64,000 nucleotides of DNA from Bacteroidaceae bacterium HV4-6-C5C (GTDB lineage: Bacteria > Bacteroidota > Bacteroidia > Bacteroidales > Bacteroidaceae): the NCBI GenBank assembly GCA_007896885.1, contig VOIU01000014.1, positions 29,944-93,943 on the forward strand, given 5' to 3'. The notes beneath the pieces are model-generated. The model ran no database searches. It saw only the letters and a program-made list of their open reading frames with translations, and had not been told where the DNA came from. Positions 37,228 through 46,398 of this stretch are shown here, piece after piece. The translations under genes were made by a program, and so were the position numbers. Each line of letters starts with the position of its first letter. Within the stretch, counting starts at the first letter, position 1.

Positions 37228-39087
37228 TCAACGCTTTCCGTAGAGTTTATCAATTAAATCCTGCCGACCTATGCGCCGTAATTCATTAATGATATTCTTC
37301 CGTTCTTCAGGCTTATACCAGAAGAAGAAGTGACGTTGTGCCAACTTCTCCCGTTGTGTCTTTGCACTGAATATGGGTTCGAGTGTATAAGGATGATAAC
37401 CGGTGTACCATGCTTCGGTGGCAACAGTCATTGGAGTGGGGGTAAAGTCCTGTATCTGTTCCAAATGGAAATCCAGCCGTTTTGTAATCACTGCCAACTC
37501 CGCCATATCTTCCTCCGTACAGCCCGGATGGCTGGAGATAAAGTAGGGGATGAGCTGCTGACGCAGTCCTTCTTCGCTATTGATGCGATCGAAGATTCGC
37601 TTAAACTCTTCGAACTGTTGAAATGACGGTTTACGCATCACATATAAGGTAGGGTCGCTGGTATGTTCGGGGGCAACTTTCAATCGCCCGCTGACATGAT
37701 TTACGATTAATTCACGGGTATATTCTTCCGCACTTCGGTTTGTTGCTTCGTCTTTACTGCGATGGAGCAACAAGTCGTAGCGTACGCCACTACCTATAAA
37801 GCTTTTCTTGATTCCGGGCAATGCATCCACAGCATGATAGACATCGAGTAGCGGGCGATGATCCGTATTCAGGTTGGGACATACTTTCGGATGAATACAC
37901 GACGGGCGTTTGCACTTCATACATACGCTTTCATCACGCCCTTTCATGCGGTACATATTTGCCGATGGCCCTCCCAAGTCACTTAGGTAACCCTTGAAAT
38001 CAGGTAAATCCATCACAGCTTTTACTTCGCGTAATATGCTTGGTTTGCTGCGACTGATTATAAACTTGCCTTGATGTGCGGAGATGGTGCAAAAAGCGCA
38101 GCCACCGAAACAACCTCGGTGTATATTGACCGAGAACTTAATCATGTCATAAGCCGGAATACGTTTACCCTTATATTTAGGATGAGGCAGGCGCGTATAG
38201 GGTAGCTCATACGAACGGTCAAGCTCTTGTTCCGACATTGGCGGATAAGGAGGATTGACTACTACAGTGAGTTTGTCCGTCTCCTGCGTAATACGCGAAG
38301 CGGCATATTTGTTGCTTTCTTCTTCTACATAGCGGAAGTTAGCAGCTTGTTTTTTTTTATCCTTAAGGCATTCGGTATGTGAAGCCAGGCGGATATCACC
38401 TTCTTGCGATGCGAAGTCGGAAGTTTTGCAGGTATATGCTATCTGAGGGATTGTAAACAACTCTTTTATATCTGCCACTGTAAAGAACCGTGTATCCGGG
38501 GAGGCATTGGTAAGGTCTTTCATCCGTTCCACCAGTTCCAAAATAGGTTTTTCACCCATACCATAAATGAGTAGGTCGGCACCACTATCTACGAGAATAC
38601 TTTTGCGTAGTTCATCTTGCCAATAATCATAATGGCTGACACGGCGTAGACTAGCCTCAATTCCGCCTAAAACAACCGGAACATCGGGATAAATGTTTTT
38701 TAGGATTTGAGTATAAACAATAGAAGGATACTCGGGACGCATATCGGGGCGGGCATCGGGTGTATAAGCATCTTCACTGCGAAGGCGTTTGTTGGCAGTG
38801 TATTTGTTCACCATGGAGTCCATACATCCAGCGCTTATGCCGAAGAAAAGACGTGGACGTCCGAGTTTCTTGAAATCACGTAAATCGTCACGCCAATTGG
38901 GTTGTGGAACGATGGCTATACGCAATCCTTCCGCTTCGAGTATACGCCCTATAACGGCAGCTCCAAAGGAAGGATGGTCAACATAAGCATCTCCACTGAA
39001 TAAGATCACATCCAATTCATCCCAACCACGTAGCTCTACTTCTTTCTTGGTGGTTGGCAGCCAATCGGTCATTCGATATTCTTTCAT
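37228..39087 (-). CDS. ygiQ: YgiQ family radical SAM protein
   Basis: This 619-residue protein has the UPF0313 N-terminal domain with VILFSGDAYVDHPSFG, and the radical SAM cluster motif CFGGCAFC (CX3CX2C) near residue 330, followed by ISAHQGKFI. An extra Cys cluster (CMKCKRPSCIHPKVC) lies after it. YgiQ proteins are widespread but their reaction is unknown. A second ATG at 39072 (MTDWLPTTKKE) would suit the very close promoter better. It is convergent with the HU-related gene. Confidence 0.93.
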   Translation of the reverse strand: MKEYRMTDWLPTTKKEVELRGWDELDVILFSGDAYVDHPSFGAAVIGRILEAEGLRIAIVPQPNWRDDLRDFKKLGRPRLFFGISAGCMDSMVNKYTANKRLRSEDAYTPDARPDMRPEYPSIVYTQILKNIYPDVPVVLGGIEASLRRVSHYDYWQDELRKSILVDSGADLLIYGMGEKPILELVERMKDLTNASPDTRFFTVADIKELFTIPQIAYTCKTSDFASQEGDIRLASHTECLKDKKKQAANFRYVEEESNKYAASRITQETDKLTVVVNPPYPPMSEQELDRSYELPYTRLPHPKYKGKRIPAYDMIKFSVNIHRGCFGGCAFCTISAHQGKFIISRSKPSILREVKAVMDLPDFKGYLSDLGGPSANMYRMKGRDESVCMKCKRPSCIHPKVCPNLNTDHRPLLDVYHAVDALPGIKKSFIGSGVRYDLLLHRSKDEATNRSAEEYTRELIVNHVSGRLKVAPEHTSDPTLYVMRKPSFQQFEEFKRIFDRINSEEGLRQQLIPYFISSHPGCTEEDMAELAVITKRLDFHLEQIQDFTPTPMTVATEAWYTGYHPYTLEPIFSAKTQREKLAQRHFFFWYKPEERKNIINELRRIGRQDLIDKLYGKR

Positions 39088-39091
39088 GCTG

Positions 39092-39099
39092 CAAAGGTA
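39092..39099 (-). promoter_or_regulatory. -7 element TACCTTTG next to the ygiQ start
   Basis: An exact TAnnTTTG match only 4 bp before the ATG at 39087. If used, the RNA would begin at or just after that ATG, which favours a leaderless message or the start at 39072. Confidence 0.45.
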
Positions 39100-39266
39100 C
39101 GTGATAATTTTAGTATTTTCATGCAGTCGGAAGAAAATATGCCTTAAGGCGCTATGCTACAGGCTTCTCTCATAGCTTTGCGCATACACCACAATAATAC
39201 AGATACCTTTCTAAAAAAGGTGTCCCGCGCTTAGGATTTAAGAGGTTCTTAAATATCTATTGAAAC

Positions 39267-39482
39267 TTATTTAACGGTGAATTGTACTGTCATTTGCTCT
39301 CCATCGTATATCTCCCGAAATCCTATTTTAACTTCGGAAAGATATTCCTTTAGATCACTAAAAGCAGTGGCATCATCCATGATGATTTCCAATTTATCAC
39401 CCTTATTGGCATCGCATAATGCCTTAATGGCAGGTATAAGCGGGCTGTATGGCAGTTTCCCGCAAGTATTGATTGTTTTCAT
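39267..39482 (-). CDS. TusA/SirA-like small protein without the CPxP cysteine
   Basis: This 71-residue protein has the TusA fold pattern: N-terminal strand, then a Gly (CGKLPYSPLIPAIKAL) aligned with GLxCPxPxxxxxKAL, then GDKLEIIMDDATAFSDLKEYL, where TusA has GDxLxVxxxDPxAxxDxxxW. The catalytic Cys of CPxP is Pro here; a Cys occurs instead three residues earlier. Sulfur transfer by the usual mechanism is therefore doubtful. Its start overlaps the stop of the upstream 106-residue gene by 4 bp (ATGA). Confidence 0.7.
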   Translation of the reverse strand: MKTINTCGKLPYSPLIPAIKALCDANKGDKLEIIMDDATAFSDLKEYLSEVKIGFREIYDGEQMTVQFTVK

Positions 39483-39799
39483 TCCTCTTCATCATCCGTT
39501 GTTTCTTGATTGGACAGCCATTCGATATAAAGTCTGATAAGTTGTTGCAGACCGAATGCTTTCATATTATTGTGGTAGATTACATCGATGCAGAGGTCGA
39601 GTAGATCTTTACTGTCTTCTTCTTGTGAAGCAATAAGAGAGCGGATATTCAGTCTTAGCTTTTCTAAAACAGCTTCATCTACAATGCCATTACTATCGAT
39701 AAGATGACCGAATAGTCTATATTTCTCAATTGTAGCGAGATTCTCTTCCGAAATATCCAGTTTACGAGAGCCACTGGGATTTGCTTGTATAGTGTACAT
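39479..39799 (-). CDS. Small acidic protein translationally coupled to the TusA-like gene
   Basis: This 106-residue protein has no signal peptide or membrane helix, is mainly helical and ends in an acidic tail (TTDDEEE). No family was recognised. It is preceded by a consensus -7 element at 39833 and overlaps the TusA-like gene by 4 bp, so the two form a two-gene operon and probably work together. Confidence 0.75.
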   Translation of the reverse strand: MYTIQANPSGSRKLDISEENLATIEKYRLFGHLIDSNGIVDEAVLEKLRLNIRSLIASQEEDSKDLLDLCIDVIYHNNMKAFGLQQLIRLYIEWLSNQETTDDEEE

Positions 39800-39832
39800 A
39801 ACGCTCAGAATTTAAAGGTTTCACATCTGAAA

Positions 39833-39840
39833 CAAAGATA
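39833..39840 (-). promoter_or_regulatory. -7 element TATCTTTG of the TusA-like operon
   Basis: An exact TAnnTTTG match on the minus strand, 33 bp before the ATG at 39799. Confidence 0.55.
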
Positions 39841-39962
39841 TAAATATAATAAGAAAAATGAGTACGGTTAACTACATTTAGCATAAACATACAAAGTCTG
39901 GCATAGAAAGCCCACAGAATAGAACTGAAAGTGTTGGAAAGGTAGAGAATATGGTTGTTTTT

Positions 39963-39987
39963 AATAAAAACTCTATAATTTAGAGTT
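39963..39987 (-). terminator. Weak terminator for the metallophosphoesterase lipoprotein gene
   Basis: Arms 39969-39975 and 39981-39987 form a 7-bp A/T-rich stem, followed on the minus strand by TTTTATT. It lies about 140 bp after the stop at 40125, so this assignment is tentative. Confidence 0.4.
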
Positions 39988-40124
39988 ATCACCTTTGGAA
40001 AAAGGTGTGTTTATTGATATAGAATGTTATTTTCGAATAAGAATTACTGTACGGTATATAAAGATATCCGCCCTGTTGCAAATATTTTCACATCAAGACG
40101 GATATTCATCAAAAGCTGTGAAAT

Positions 40125-41492
40125 TTATAATTCCACTCCTTTGTTATCTACCAATACATGTTTACCAGCTTTGTATTGGTACAAACCCACCTGTAATTTC
40201 TTCTTATTGGCTTGGTCGGGCATAACCACAACGAAGTTCATATTTATGTTATCTTGATCTATTACTTCATTTTTATCACGGGTTTTCTTATCTTCCCATG
40301 TGCCGGAATTAGCATAAACACACGGCTTACCTTCGCGGCTGGTATAAGATTTAATCATCGGTAAATGAGTATGACCGAAAATAACAACACGGATAATGGA
40401 CTCCGGAACATTGAAATATTGTACACTTGACTCGTCATCAATGAATTTCGTTTCCAAGCTACCTTTTATTGCTTCGTTAATATTAGTAGCAACTTTGGCA
40501 TTATTGTATATCAAACGTGCATTCCAATTGGTTTGAGTAAAAAGACCATTATATAATTTCATTTGTATACTGCCGTCAGGTGCACTATAAGGTAGAACAT
40601 CATTGATGGAATATGTTTTGGTGAAATTTCCCACATTTGTTTTAATAATGTTATCACTGAAGTTATCTTTCACATAAATAACTTTCTCCATCACATACTT
40701 CCACAAACTATAGTAAACGTATTTACTGTATTGTTCGGGATCACTTTGATCTTTTTCAGGTATAGTGGGAACTTTTGTTGCAGCCTCAGGTGTAGTAGGA
40801 TCGGTGAATGAATTCGCTGCGATACGTGCAAAGAAATATCCCGGAGGTAATGTTGCGCCCGGTGCTTCAGATTCATTGGCATCCGGAGTCATTGCACAGA
40901 AAAAGTCATAACGATGCCCATGTTCGATGGCTATTTCAGGATAACCATCTGGGTGATAGGTTCCTATACCAAATTTCTCCTTTGAATCGCGAGCTTGATT
41001 CACTCCCGGCATTGCTATATCAACGTTCTCAGCGGTGAATCCCATATCGTGATTGCCGGGGATGTAAGTGACCTTTACATTACCATCTTTAATAATACGA
41101 TTCAGTACATTAAAAATGCTCTGATTTGCAGCTACTGTTTTTCTGATGAAGTCGGCTTGAGTGCCACCGCCGTAACTGTCTGTCCTTGTAGGGATATACC
41201 ACTCGTCGAACATGTCGCCTGCAATGACTAGCTCCTTTACTGTAACTGATGTTCGCACTTCATTGAGAAATTCTTCCAATCGCTTCAAGTGCTTTACATT
41301 TTCAGAATAAGCCAAGTCATTTCCAAGATGCAAGTCGCTGATGACAACAATCTTGTCTCTTTGAGTACTACTACTCTTGCTGCTAGTATCAAATGGATTT
41401 GGTGTTACGATCTCTTTATTATTTGAACTGCATGACGCCAATGCAAAGGCTAATCCGGTCAGTAAAAGTTTTAAGTCGTTCTTTATCATCAT
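40125..41492 (-). CDS. Metallophosphoesterase lipoprotein
   Basis: This 455-residue protein has a lipoprotein signal peptide (LLLTGLAFALASC), a Ser-rich linker, then a calcineurin-like phosphoesterase domain with VISDLHLGND, IAGDMFDEW, IPGNHDMGF, EHGHRYDFF and FGHTHLPM. The middle 250 residues between the NHD and GHTH motifs are larger than usual. It acts outside the cytoplasm, anchored in a membrane; the substrate is unknown. Either ATG (41492 or 41489) may be used. It is divergent from the AraC-type gene, whose intergenic region has a direct-repeat site. Confidence 0.88.
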   Translation of the reverse strand: MMIKNDLKLLLTGLAFALASCSSNNKEIVTPNPFDTSSKSSSTQRDKIVVISDLHLGNDLAYSENVKHLKRLEEFLNEVRTSVTVKELVIAGDMFDEWYIPTRTDSYGGGTQADFIRKTVAANQSIFNVLNRIIKDGNVKVTYIPGNHDMGFTAENVDIAMPGVNQARDSKEKFGIGTYHPDGYPEIAIEHGHRYDFFCAMTPDANESEAPGATLPPGYFFARIAANSFTDPTTPEAATKVPTIPEKDQSDPEQYSKYVYYSLWKYVMEKVIYVKDNFSDNIIKTNVGNFTKTYSINDVLPYSAPDGSIQMKLYNGLFTQTNWNARLIYNNAKVATNINEAIKGSLETKFIDDESSVQYFNVPESIIRVVIFGHTHLPMIKSYTSREGKPCVYANSGTWEDKKTRDKNEVIDQDNINMNFVVVMPDQANKKKLQVGLYQYKAGKHVLVDNKGVEL

Positions 41493-41669
41493 GTTATGAA
41501 TTTTGGTGATAAGTGTTATAGTCTTATGTTGTTATAGTATTATTAAAAGTTCATTTTGAAGAATGTACTTACCCTTTTATATACTTATTATGAAAATTTT
41601 TATCTCCGGGGAAATAATATTTAGCAGCACTAATCTTTTGAACAAAATTAGATAGAATGTTTTAATCTG

Positions 41670-41708
41670 ATGTATCATAATTACAAAAGTTATGTATCAT
41701 AAATACAA
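41670..41708 (+). promoter_or_regulatory. Direct repeat (17 bp, 22-bp period), candidate AraC-type operator
   Basis: ATGTATCATAATTACAA at 41670-41686 and ATGTATCATAAATACAA at 41692-41708 differ at one base and are two helical turns apart. AraC-family proteins usually bind such direct repeats. The site lies between the divergent metallophosphoesterase gene and the membrane AraC gene. Confidence 0.6.
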
Positions 41709-41833
41709 TATATGTCAGCTTGCACCAGTTTTCGTCTATTTATAGGGGTCAATGGAGTTGTAACTCCATCAAACATCTTCTTTTGAAAATTCAGATTCTT
41801 TATTGAATCCCTTTATAAATCGCGTGTTTTTTA

Positions 41834-41841
41834 TACTTTTG
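41834..41841 (+). promoter_or_regulatory. -7 element TACTTTTG of the AraC-type gene
   Basis: An exact TAnnTTTG match 9 bp before the ATG at 41851, which implies a very short or absent leader. TTTA occurs at 41812-41815, close to the -33 position. Confidence 0.5.
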
Positions 41842-41850
41842 TATCCCGTT

Positions 41851-42924
41851 ATGCAAAGTTTATATTTAGCTACAATATTTGCAGCTTCGGTTGCATGTTT
41901 GCTCACCTCTTTGTTAATTTTTGCTCGAAGAAAAAGCGGAGAACGTTCGCGTGTAATTTTAGCATGTATCGTTATGTTTTCTGTGGGGAACTATATTCCC
42001 CGTTTTATAGCATTATGTCATGGTGAAGAGCCAAGACTTGTCATTTCAGTACCAATACTGTTATTGGCTCTTTTCATGGTGATTTCCTATATCATGTATC
42101 CTATAGAAGTAATATCACCGGGATACCTCAATTTTCGGCGTATTGTTAAACTATATACTCCATGGCTGGTGCTGGTCGGTATTTATGGACTTAGCCTTTT
42201 ATTGGGAACGACTTTCCCTCCTTATCATTCACTACTTCACATGTTTCCACAGATCACGGAATTCAATGTGTGGTTCCGTCTTTTACTTTCGGTATTGTTC
42301 TTTGCTCCGGTATTATTCATATTTACTACTCCATATACACGCAGGTATAATAATACTGACAAGGCATGGATGCTGAAATATACACTTTCCTTTACTATCA
42401 ATATCATAGCTTATATGATTGTGCTGATGGCTGATTCACTCATTGTGAAGATATCATATTATTATGTCAGTGTCGGTTGTAGTATTTATATCGCTTATAT
42501 GGAGTTGTTTGAAAGACTCATTGAAAAGCGCTCTGCAAAGATAATGAATGTAGTGAGTATTGATGAACTTGATTGTGAGGAAATAAATCCACAGATAAGA
42601 CAGAATCCGCTATGTGAAAGAATTCTTCTTCACATGAATCGTACATGTGATTACAGAAATCCCGACATTTCACTTAATATGTTAGCCGGCTCACTGTTTA
42701 CTAACCGTACCGCTCTTTCGAATGCTTTGCATGAACTAGGCTATTCCAGTTTTAGTACATATATCAATACCTTGCGCATAGATGAATTTATAAGACTGAT
42801 CAACAATAAAGAGTCTGCTAATTATCAAGACGCTTTTTACGATGTAGGCTTTCGTTCAAGAGCCACAGCACATCGAAACTTTAAGCGTTATACAGGAAAG
42901 ACTCCATCAGAATATTTCTCTTAA
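41851..42924 (+). CDS. Membrane-integrated AraC-family transcription regulator
   Basis: About 357 residues from the ATG at 41851 (MQSLYLATIFAASVACLLTS). The N-terminal 235 residues form six or seven membrane helices, then comes a cytoplasmic linker and a C-terminal AraC DNA-binding domain (about 265-357) with its two helix-turn-helices, the second in QDAFYDVGFRSRATAHRNFK. Such proteins are frequent in Bacteroides and probably sense an envelope ligand. The frame opens earlier with a TTG at 41803, but the -7 element lies inside that extension. Its likely target is the direct repeat at 41670, which would control itself or the divergent metallophosphoesterase. Confidence 0.85.
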   Translation: MQSLYLATIFAASVACLLTSLLIFARRKSGERSRVILACIVMFSVGNYIPRFIALCHGEEPRLVISVPILLLALFMVISYIMYPIEVISPGYLNFRRIVKLYTPWLVLVGIYGLSLLLGTTFPPYHSLLHMFPQITEFNVWFRLLLSVLFFAPVLFIFTTPYTRRYNNTDKAWMLKYTLSFTINIIAYMIVLMADSLIVKISYYYVSVGCSIYIAYMELFERLIEKRSAKIMNVVSIDELDCEEINPQIRQNPLCERILLHMNRTCDYRNPDISLNMLAGSLFTNRTALSNALHELGYSSFSTYINTLRIDEFIRLINNKESANYQDAFYDVGFRSRATAHRNFKRYTGKTPSEYFS

Positions 42925-43024
42925 TAAGTACTTTGATTGAGTTTCAGATAAATCATTGTTATTTTAATGCGATCAAGTTCTTTCCAGCATTCTTTGTAGC
43001 CTAATTATCGTCTCTTGAGTCGTG

Positions 43025-46000
43025 CTATTTTGTTCCTTTCTGTTCAAAGAATTGTAAGATTGAAGCCATAACTGCATTACGATCGGTTTCCTGAGTGATA
43101 CTTTCAAACGGAAATCCCATTATAAATGTCCGGTAATTACCTGTATAGGCTGTTGCAGCGCATTGTTTGTCCGTGGCATATAACATAACGGGGAATGCCG
43201 TTCCGGCGGGTTGGATTATATCCGGCGCTATCACCGGGTATGTTTTCTCATTAGGTGTATTAAGTATGGTAAGATTCCTGCCAAGTCCGTTTATAGTGGT
43301 AACTGAGTCACTTGATCCATTGCCTTTTGCTTGTTGTTTGTCATTCCGGAAATCTCCTGTGCTCCATTGTATATTTGATTGCGCTACTCTCATTGAACCA
43401 CCAAAACTGTATTTTAAAACATTCTGAGTAAAATCTCTATTACCTTGGCTGTCGTTCATATCGCTGGCAATATAAGAACCGCTTACGAATAATTTACCTC
43501 CCGACTGACAGTATGCAGTCAATATTCGCTGCATTGGTGAACTGAAAGTCTTATAATATCTATTACTTGACGGATTGCTGTGGTCTTCCTTTTCCAGTCC
43601 GAGAAGATAATCTACCACATTATATTGATATACTCGAACTTTTTCATTTTCTACAGCTTCTTTACTACTCGACACAAAGCTATAGCCCCCTGCAGCTTGG
43701 ATGGCTTTTCCATGTATAAAAGAATAGTCGAATGTATTCCCTGCAATTTTCATCCCTTCCCATTCACCGGTACTTTCACCTAAGCTTTTTCCGGCTTGCA
43801 TGCGAGAAAACTCTTTTTGAGTTCCACAAAGAGAAATATCATAAAGGTACGGAACTCCGGGATCGGTGCTGAGATCAAAGCCTGCTTGGTCGGGAGTATT
43901 AATTGTGGCAGGTCCACTGAGTCGGTTGAATCCATTTATGATCAATACTTTTCCTTTCTCACGTTTCGCTTTATAAGCAGAGAGTATCTCCGAAGAAAAG
44001 CTTTCACCTCCACGGTTTACAGCGGTCACTTTGAATGAGTAGGTAATTCCGGCTTCAACTTTTATAGAATAAGAAGAGGTACTCACGCGGGTACCATTAT
44101 CAAATCCTCCATGTCCTATGCGCCTATAAACAATATATTCATGAGGTTTGGCTGTCGGTTCAAGCGGATCAGTCTCACCTTTCCATGATAAATCCAAAGT
44201 ATTTTTCTTTTTTCCAAATTGAATCGCAAAGTTGCTGACGGGGAGGGGTTGCACAACATATTCCTCTCCGTGTTGGCTACATAGATATTGGAGTATTCCT
44301 TTATAGATAGCTCGTCCAACAGTAAACTTAAAATTCGGATCATGCCCCAACTGCATGTCTGCAAAATTTTGATGTGCCAATAACTCTATGATTGTAGATG
44401 GTACTCCCGGAAGACGAGTTTCACTATAATTTCTGTCCCACATACCACGGCGTGTCCAGTCTACCTTGAATGAGGAACGGATATCTTTTTGTATTTGTGT
44501 TAATAAAATATCGGACAAGTCGCGTGAAGCATAGCGATCGGTACCGGCGGCAAGTTTTCCATCATTGAAGTTCGTGGTATATATGCCTAAAGTTCCTATA
44601 ATCTGATCATTTCTGCTAAAACCGGCATCACTATGTAAGGCTACCGATAGTTCTAAAGGAATGCCAAGTCCTTTTTGTAACGGATTGAATACAGATCCTC
44701 CGGCCAAATAATTAATGGTATTGGAACGGACATTGATATCATCAGAATAGTCGTCTAACCCTTTTCTTCCTCCATAAACATTATAGGGCATTCCGTACCA
44801 TTGGGCTGAGTAACGTGCGCCTTCAAGATAGCGGGGTAGACCGCTGATTTGTCCACCTCTCGAAATATTTCCCATGCCTCCTCCGAAACGCACAGCATCT
44901 GCGCATACCACGCCATTCTGCTTGCTCTCATTACTAAGCACAACCATGCCGTAATCGTTCCTGCCTTTGTCGAAAGCAAATGTCCCCAAGTATACCCAAG
45001 TACCGCCTCCAAGTTGCTGATTAACCTTGAATTCTGTGACTCCACCATTGTGGTAAATCAAATACTTTGCATCATTTATGCTGTTGGGTAAAGATTGATA
45101 AGATACGTATACTGCATATTCTCCGGCTTCCGGGATATCAGGTATCCATTCGGCAAAAGCCTTATTCTTTTTCCTTTCAGTACGGGTAAAGCGAGCTGTT
45201 CCTGCTTTGAAAGGGTTTTCGCCATCTTGATAAATTTGCTTTTGTTGAGCAAATCCCTGTTGATTAGTTTTTTGCCATTCCGCTTTGCGACTTCTTACGT
45301 CAAGATAGAGGGAGTTTACTCCGCTCCCGCGATTCGCAGAATTGCCGTCGTTGTCTACAATGACTTCATTCTTCTGTATATCCCGTTCGCGAGGAGTGAA
45401 TACGTTGGCCCCGGCATTTTCCAACATAGGGATTACGTATGGAATAATGAAAGATTGGGTGAATTGGTCCTCAGTAGTGCAAAATAAGCGTGGGCGTTGC
45501 CATGACCATTCATTGGTCTTATCAATATAATATTTACCGTGACTTTGCCATAGAGCAACATGTTTGTTTTGTAAACCACGTGATACTTCGTACGAGCGTA
45601 CTCTGCTCACCCACGGATTACCTTTATACTCTATGTTTTCATATAGACGGGATTTATCTTTTTTCCCTCTTCGATAAATATTGGGTATTAGATCTTCAAT
45701 GGAACGCCCCCCAGTCATAAGCGATATATCAAAGTAATTCACCGGTCCCGGAAGAATTTGCTTTAGATTATGATAAATAGCATCATTAGTATCAGGCCGG
45801 AAAGGCTGATATGCAAATTTTTCATCGGCGTATATGAATAGCTTTTTATGTTCAAAATCAATGCGGAAGCTATCTATTTTACTTATTCCTATATTTACAT
45901 CACCTGCAGCATATTGCTGGAAGAAAGACTGTAGCCGATCGCGCACATTATTTTCGATGTCTTGAGCCTCAATCCGGCCAACTATGATTGTTATAAAGCA

Positions 46001-46030
46001 AAAAAACAGATATAATTTTCTTTTCTTCAT
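43025..46030 (-). CDS. Large exported amidase-like protein with golvesin-type insertion
   Basis: This 1001-residue protein has a signal peptide (about 1-22). An N-acetylmuramoyl-L-alanine amidase (Amidase_3) fold appears split: HVALWQSHGKYY (His164) and EDQFTQ (Glu187), then later ELSVALHSDAG (His466) and PSTIIELLAHQN (Glu549). Between them (about 260-385) lies a beta-sandwich resembling the golvesin/xanthan-lyase C-terminal domain (FPDIPEAGEYAVYVSY-like, residues 296-311). After about 600 comes a fibronectin type III domain and a further alpha/beta domain to 1000. It would act in the periplasm or at the surface, perhaps on peptidoglycan. The domain names and the split are read from motifs. 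Confidence 0.82.
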   Translation of the reverse strand: MKKRKLYLFFCFITIIVGRIEAQDIENNVRDRLQSFFQQYAAGDVNIGISKIDSFRIDFEHKKLFIYADEKFAYQPFRPDTNDAIYHNLKQILPGPVNYFDISLMTGGRSIEDLIPNIYRRGKKDKSRLYENIEYKGNPWVSRVRSYEVSRGLQNKHVALWQSHGKYYIDKTNEWSWQRPRLFCTTEDQFTQSFIIPYVIPMLENAGANVFTPRERDIQKNEVIVDNDGNSANRGSGVNSLYLDVRSRKAEWQKTNQQGFAQQKQIYQDGENPFKAGTARFTRTERKKNKAFAEWIPDIPEAGEYAVYVSYQSLPNSINDAKYLIYHNGGVTEFKVNQQLGGGTWVYLGTFAFDKGRNDYGMVVLSNESKQNGVVCADAVRFGGGMGNISRGGQISGLPRYLEGARYSAQWYGMPYNVYGGRKGLDDYSDDINVRSNTINYLAGGSVFNPLQKGLGIPLELSVALHSDAGFSRNDQIIGTLGIYTTNFNDGKLAAGTDRYASRDLSDILLTQIQKDIRSSFKVDWTRRGMWDRNYSETRLPGVPSTIIELLAHQNFADMQLGHDPNFKFTVGRAIYKGILQYLCSQHGEEYVVQPLPVSNFAIQFGKKKNTLDLSWKGETDPLEPTAKPHEYIVYRRIGHGGFDNGTRVSTSSYSIKVEAGITYSFKVTAVNRGGESFSSEILSAYKAKREKGKVLIINGFNRLSGPATINTPDQAGFDLSTDPGVPYLYDISLCGTQKEFSRMQAGKSLGESTGEWEGMKIAGNTFDYSFIHGKAIQAAGGYSFVSSSKEAVENEKVRVYQYNVVDYLLGLEKEDHSNPSSNRYYKTFSSPMQRILTAYCQSGGKLFVSGSYIASDMNDSQGNRDFTQNVLKYSFGGSMRVAQSNIQWSTGDFRNDKQQAKGNGSSDSVTTINGLGRNLTILNTPNEKTYPVIAPDIIQPAGTAFPVMLYATDKQCAATAYTGNYRTFIMGFPFESITQETDRNAVMASILQFFEQKGTK

Positions 46031-46083
46031 AATTTGATTGATGATTTGAATCGTAGAATATTCAGGCTTCTATCAGATATTTG

Positions 46084-46091
46084 CAAATATA
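46084..46091 (-). promoter_or_regulatory. -7 element TATATTTG of the amidase-like gene
   Basis: An exact TAnnTTTG match on the minus strand, 53 bp before the start codon at 46030. Confidence 0.5.
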
Positions 46092-46296
46092 CAGTATAAT
46101 TTTTGAATGTTCATGTTGATGAATGCAAATGCGAGTTTATTTTAAAGAGTCATATAAGCTTTACTTTCAGAGGAGATTCTTTCGCTTGATTCCGCAATAA
46201 AGACAAGAAATACATTGATATACCAATGGAACTTTACCATCCAATAGAAGGAGAACACAAAAGGGATATAAGGAGGAGTGAGGTCGGAAGAGAAGA

Positions 46297-46372
46297 AAAA
46301 CGGATGCTACCCCGTTTATTTTGACGTCGGATTTTAATCCGGTCACTATATAAATGAGTTAGTATCCGTTTT
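46297..46372 (-). terminator. Branched terminator of the NagB-PIG-L gene
   Basis: Outer arms 46297-46309 and 46360-46372 form a 13-bp stem with one G-T pair; an inner hairpin (CGGATT/AATCCG) lies at 46328-46341. On the minus strand the outer stem is followed by TTTTTCTTC. It lies just after the stop codon at 46399. Confidence 0.7.
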
Positions 46373-46398
46373 ATTATGGTAAAGACTGATAGAATTTA

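Larger units (their letters stand above)
39800..40124. other. Intergenic region with a promoter and a weak terminator
   Basis: It holds the -7 element at 39833 and the hairpin at 39969-39987; apart from those no gene-like frame or repeat is seen in the 325 bp. Confidence 0.5.
46031..46398. other. Intergenic region upstream of the amidase-like gene
   Basis: This 368-bp region has the promoter element at 46084 and the large hairpin at 46297; apart from these no gene is seen. Confidence 0.5.
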
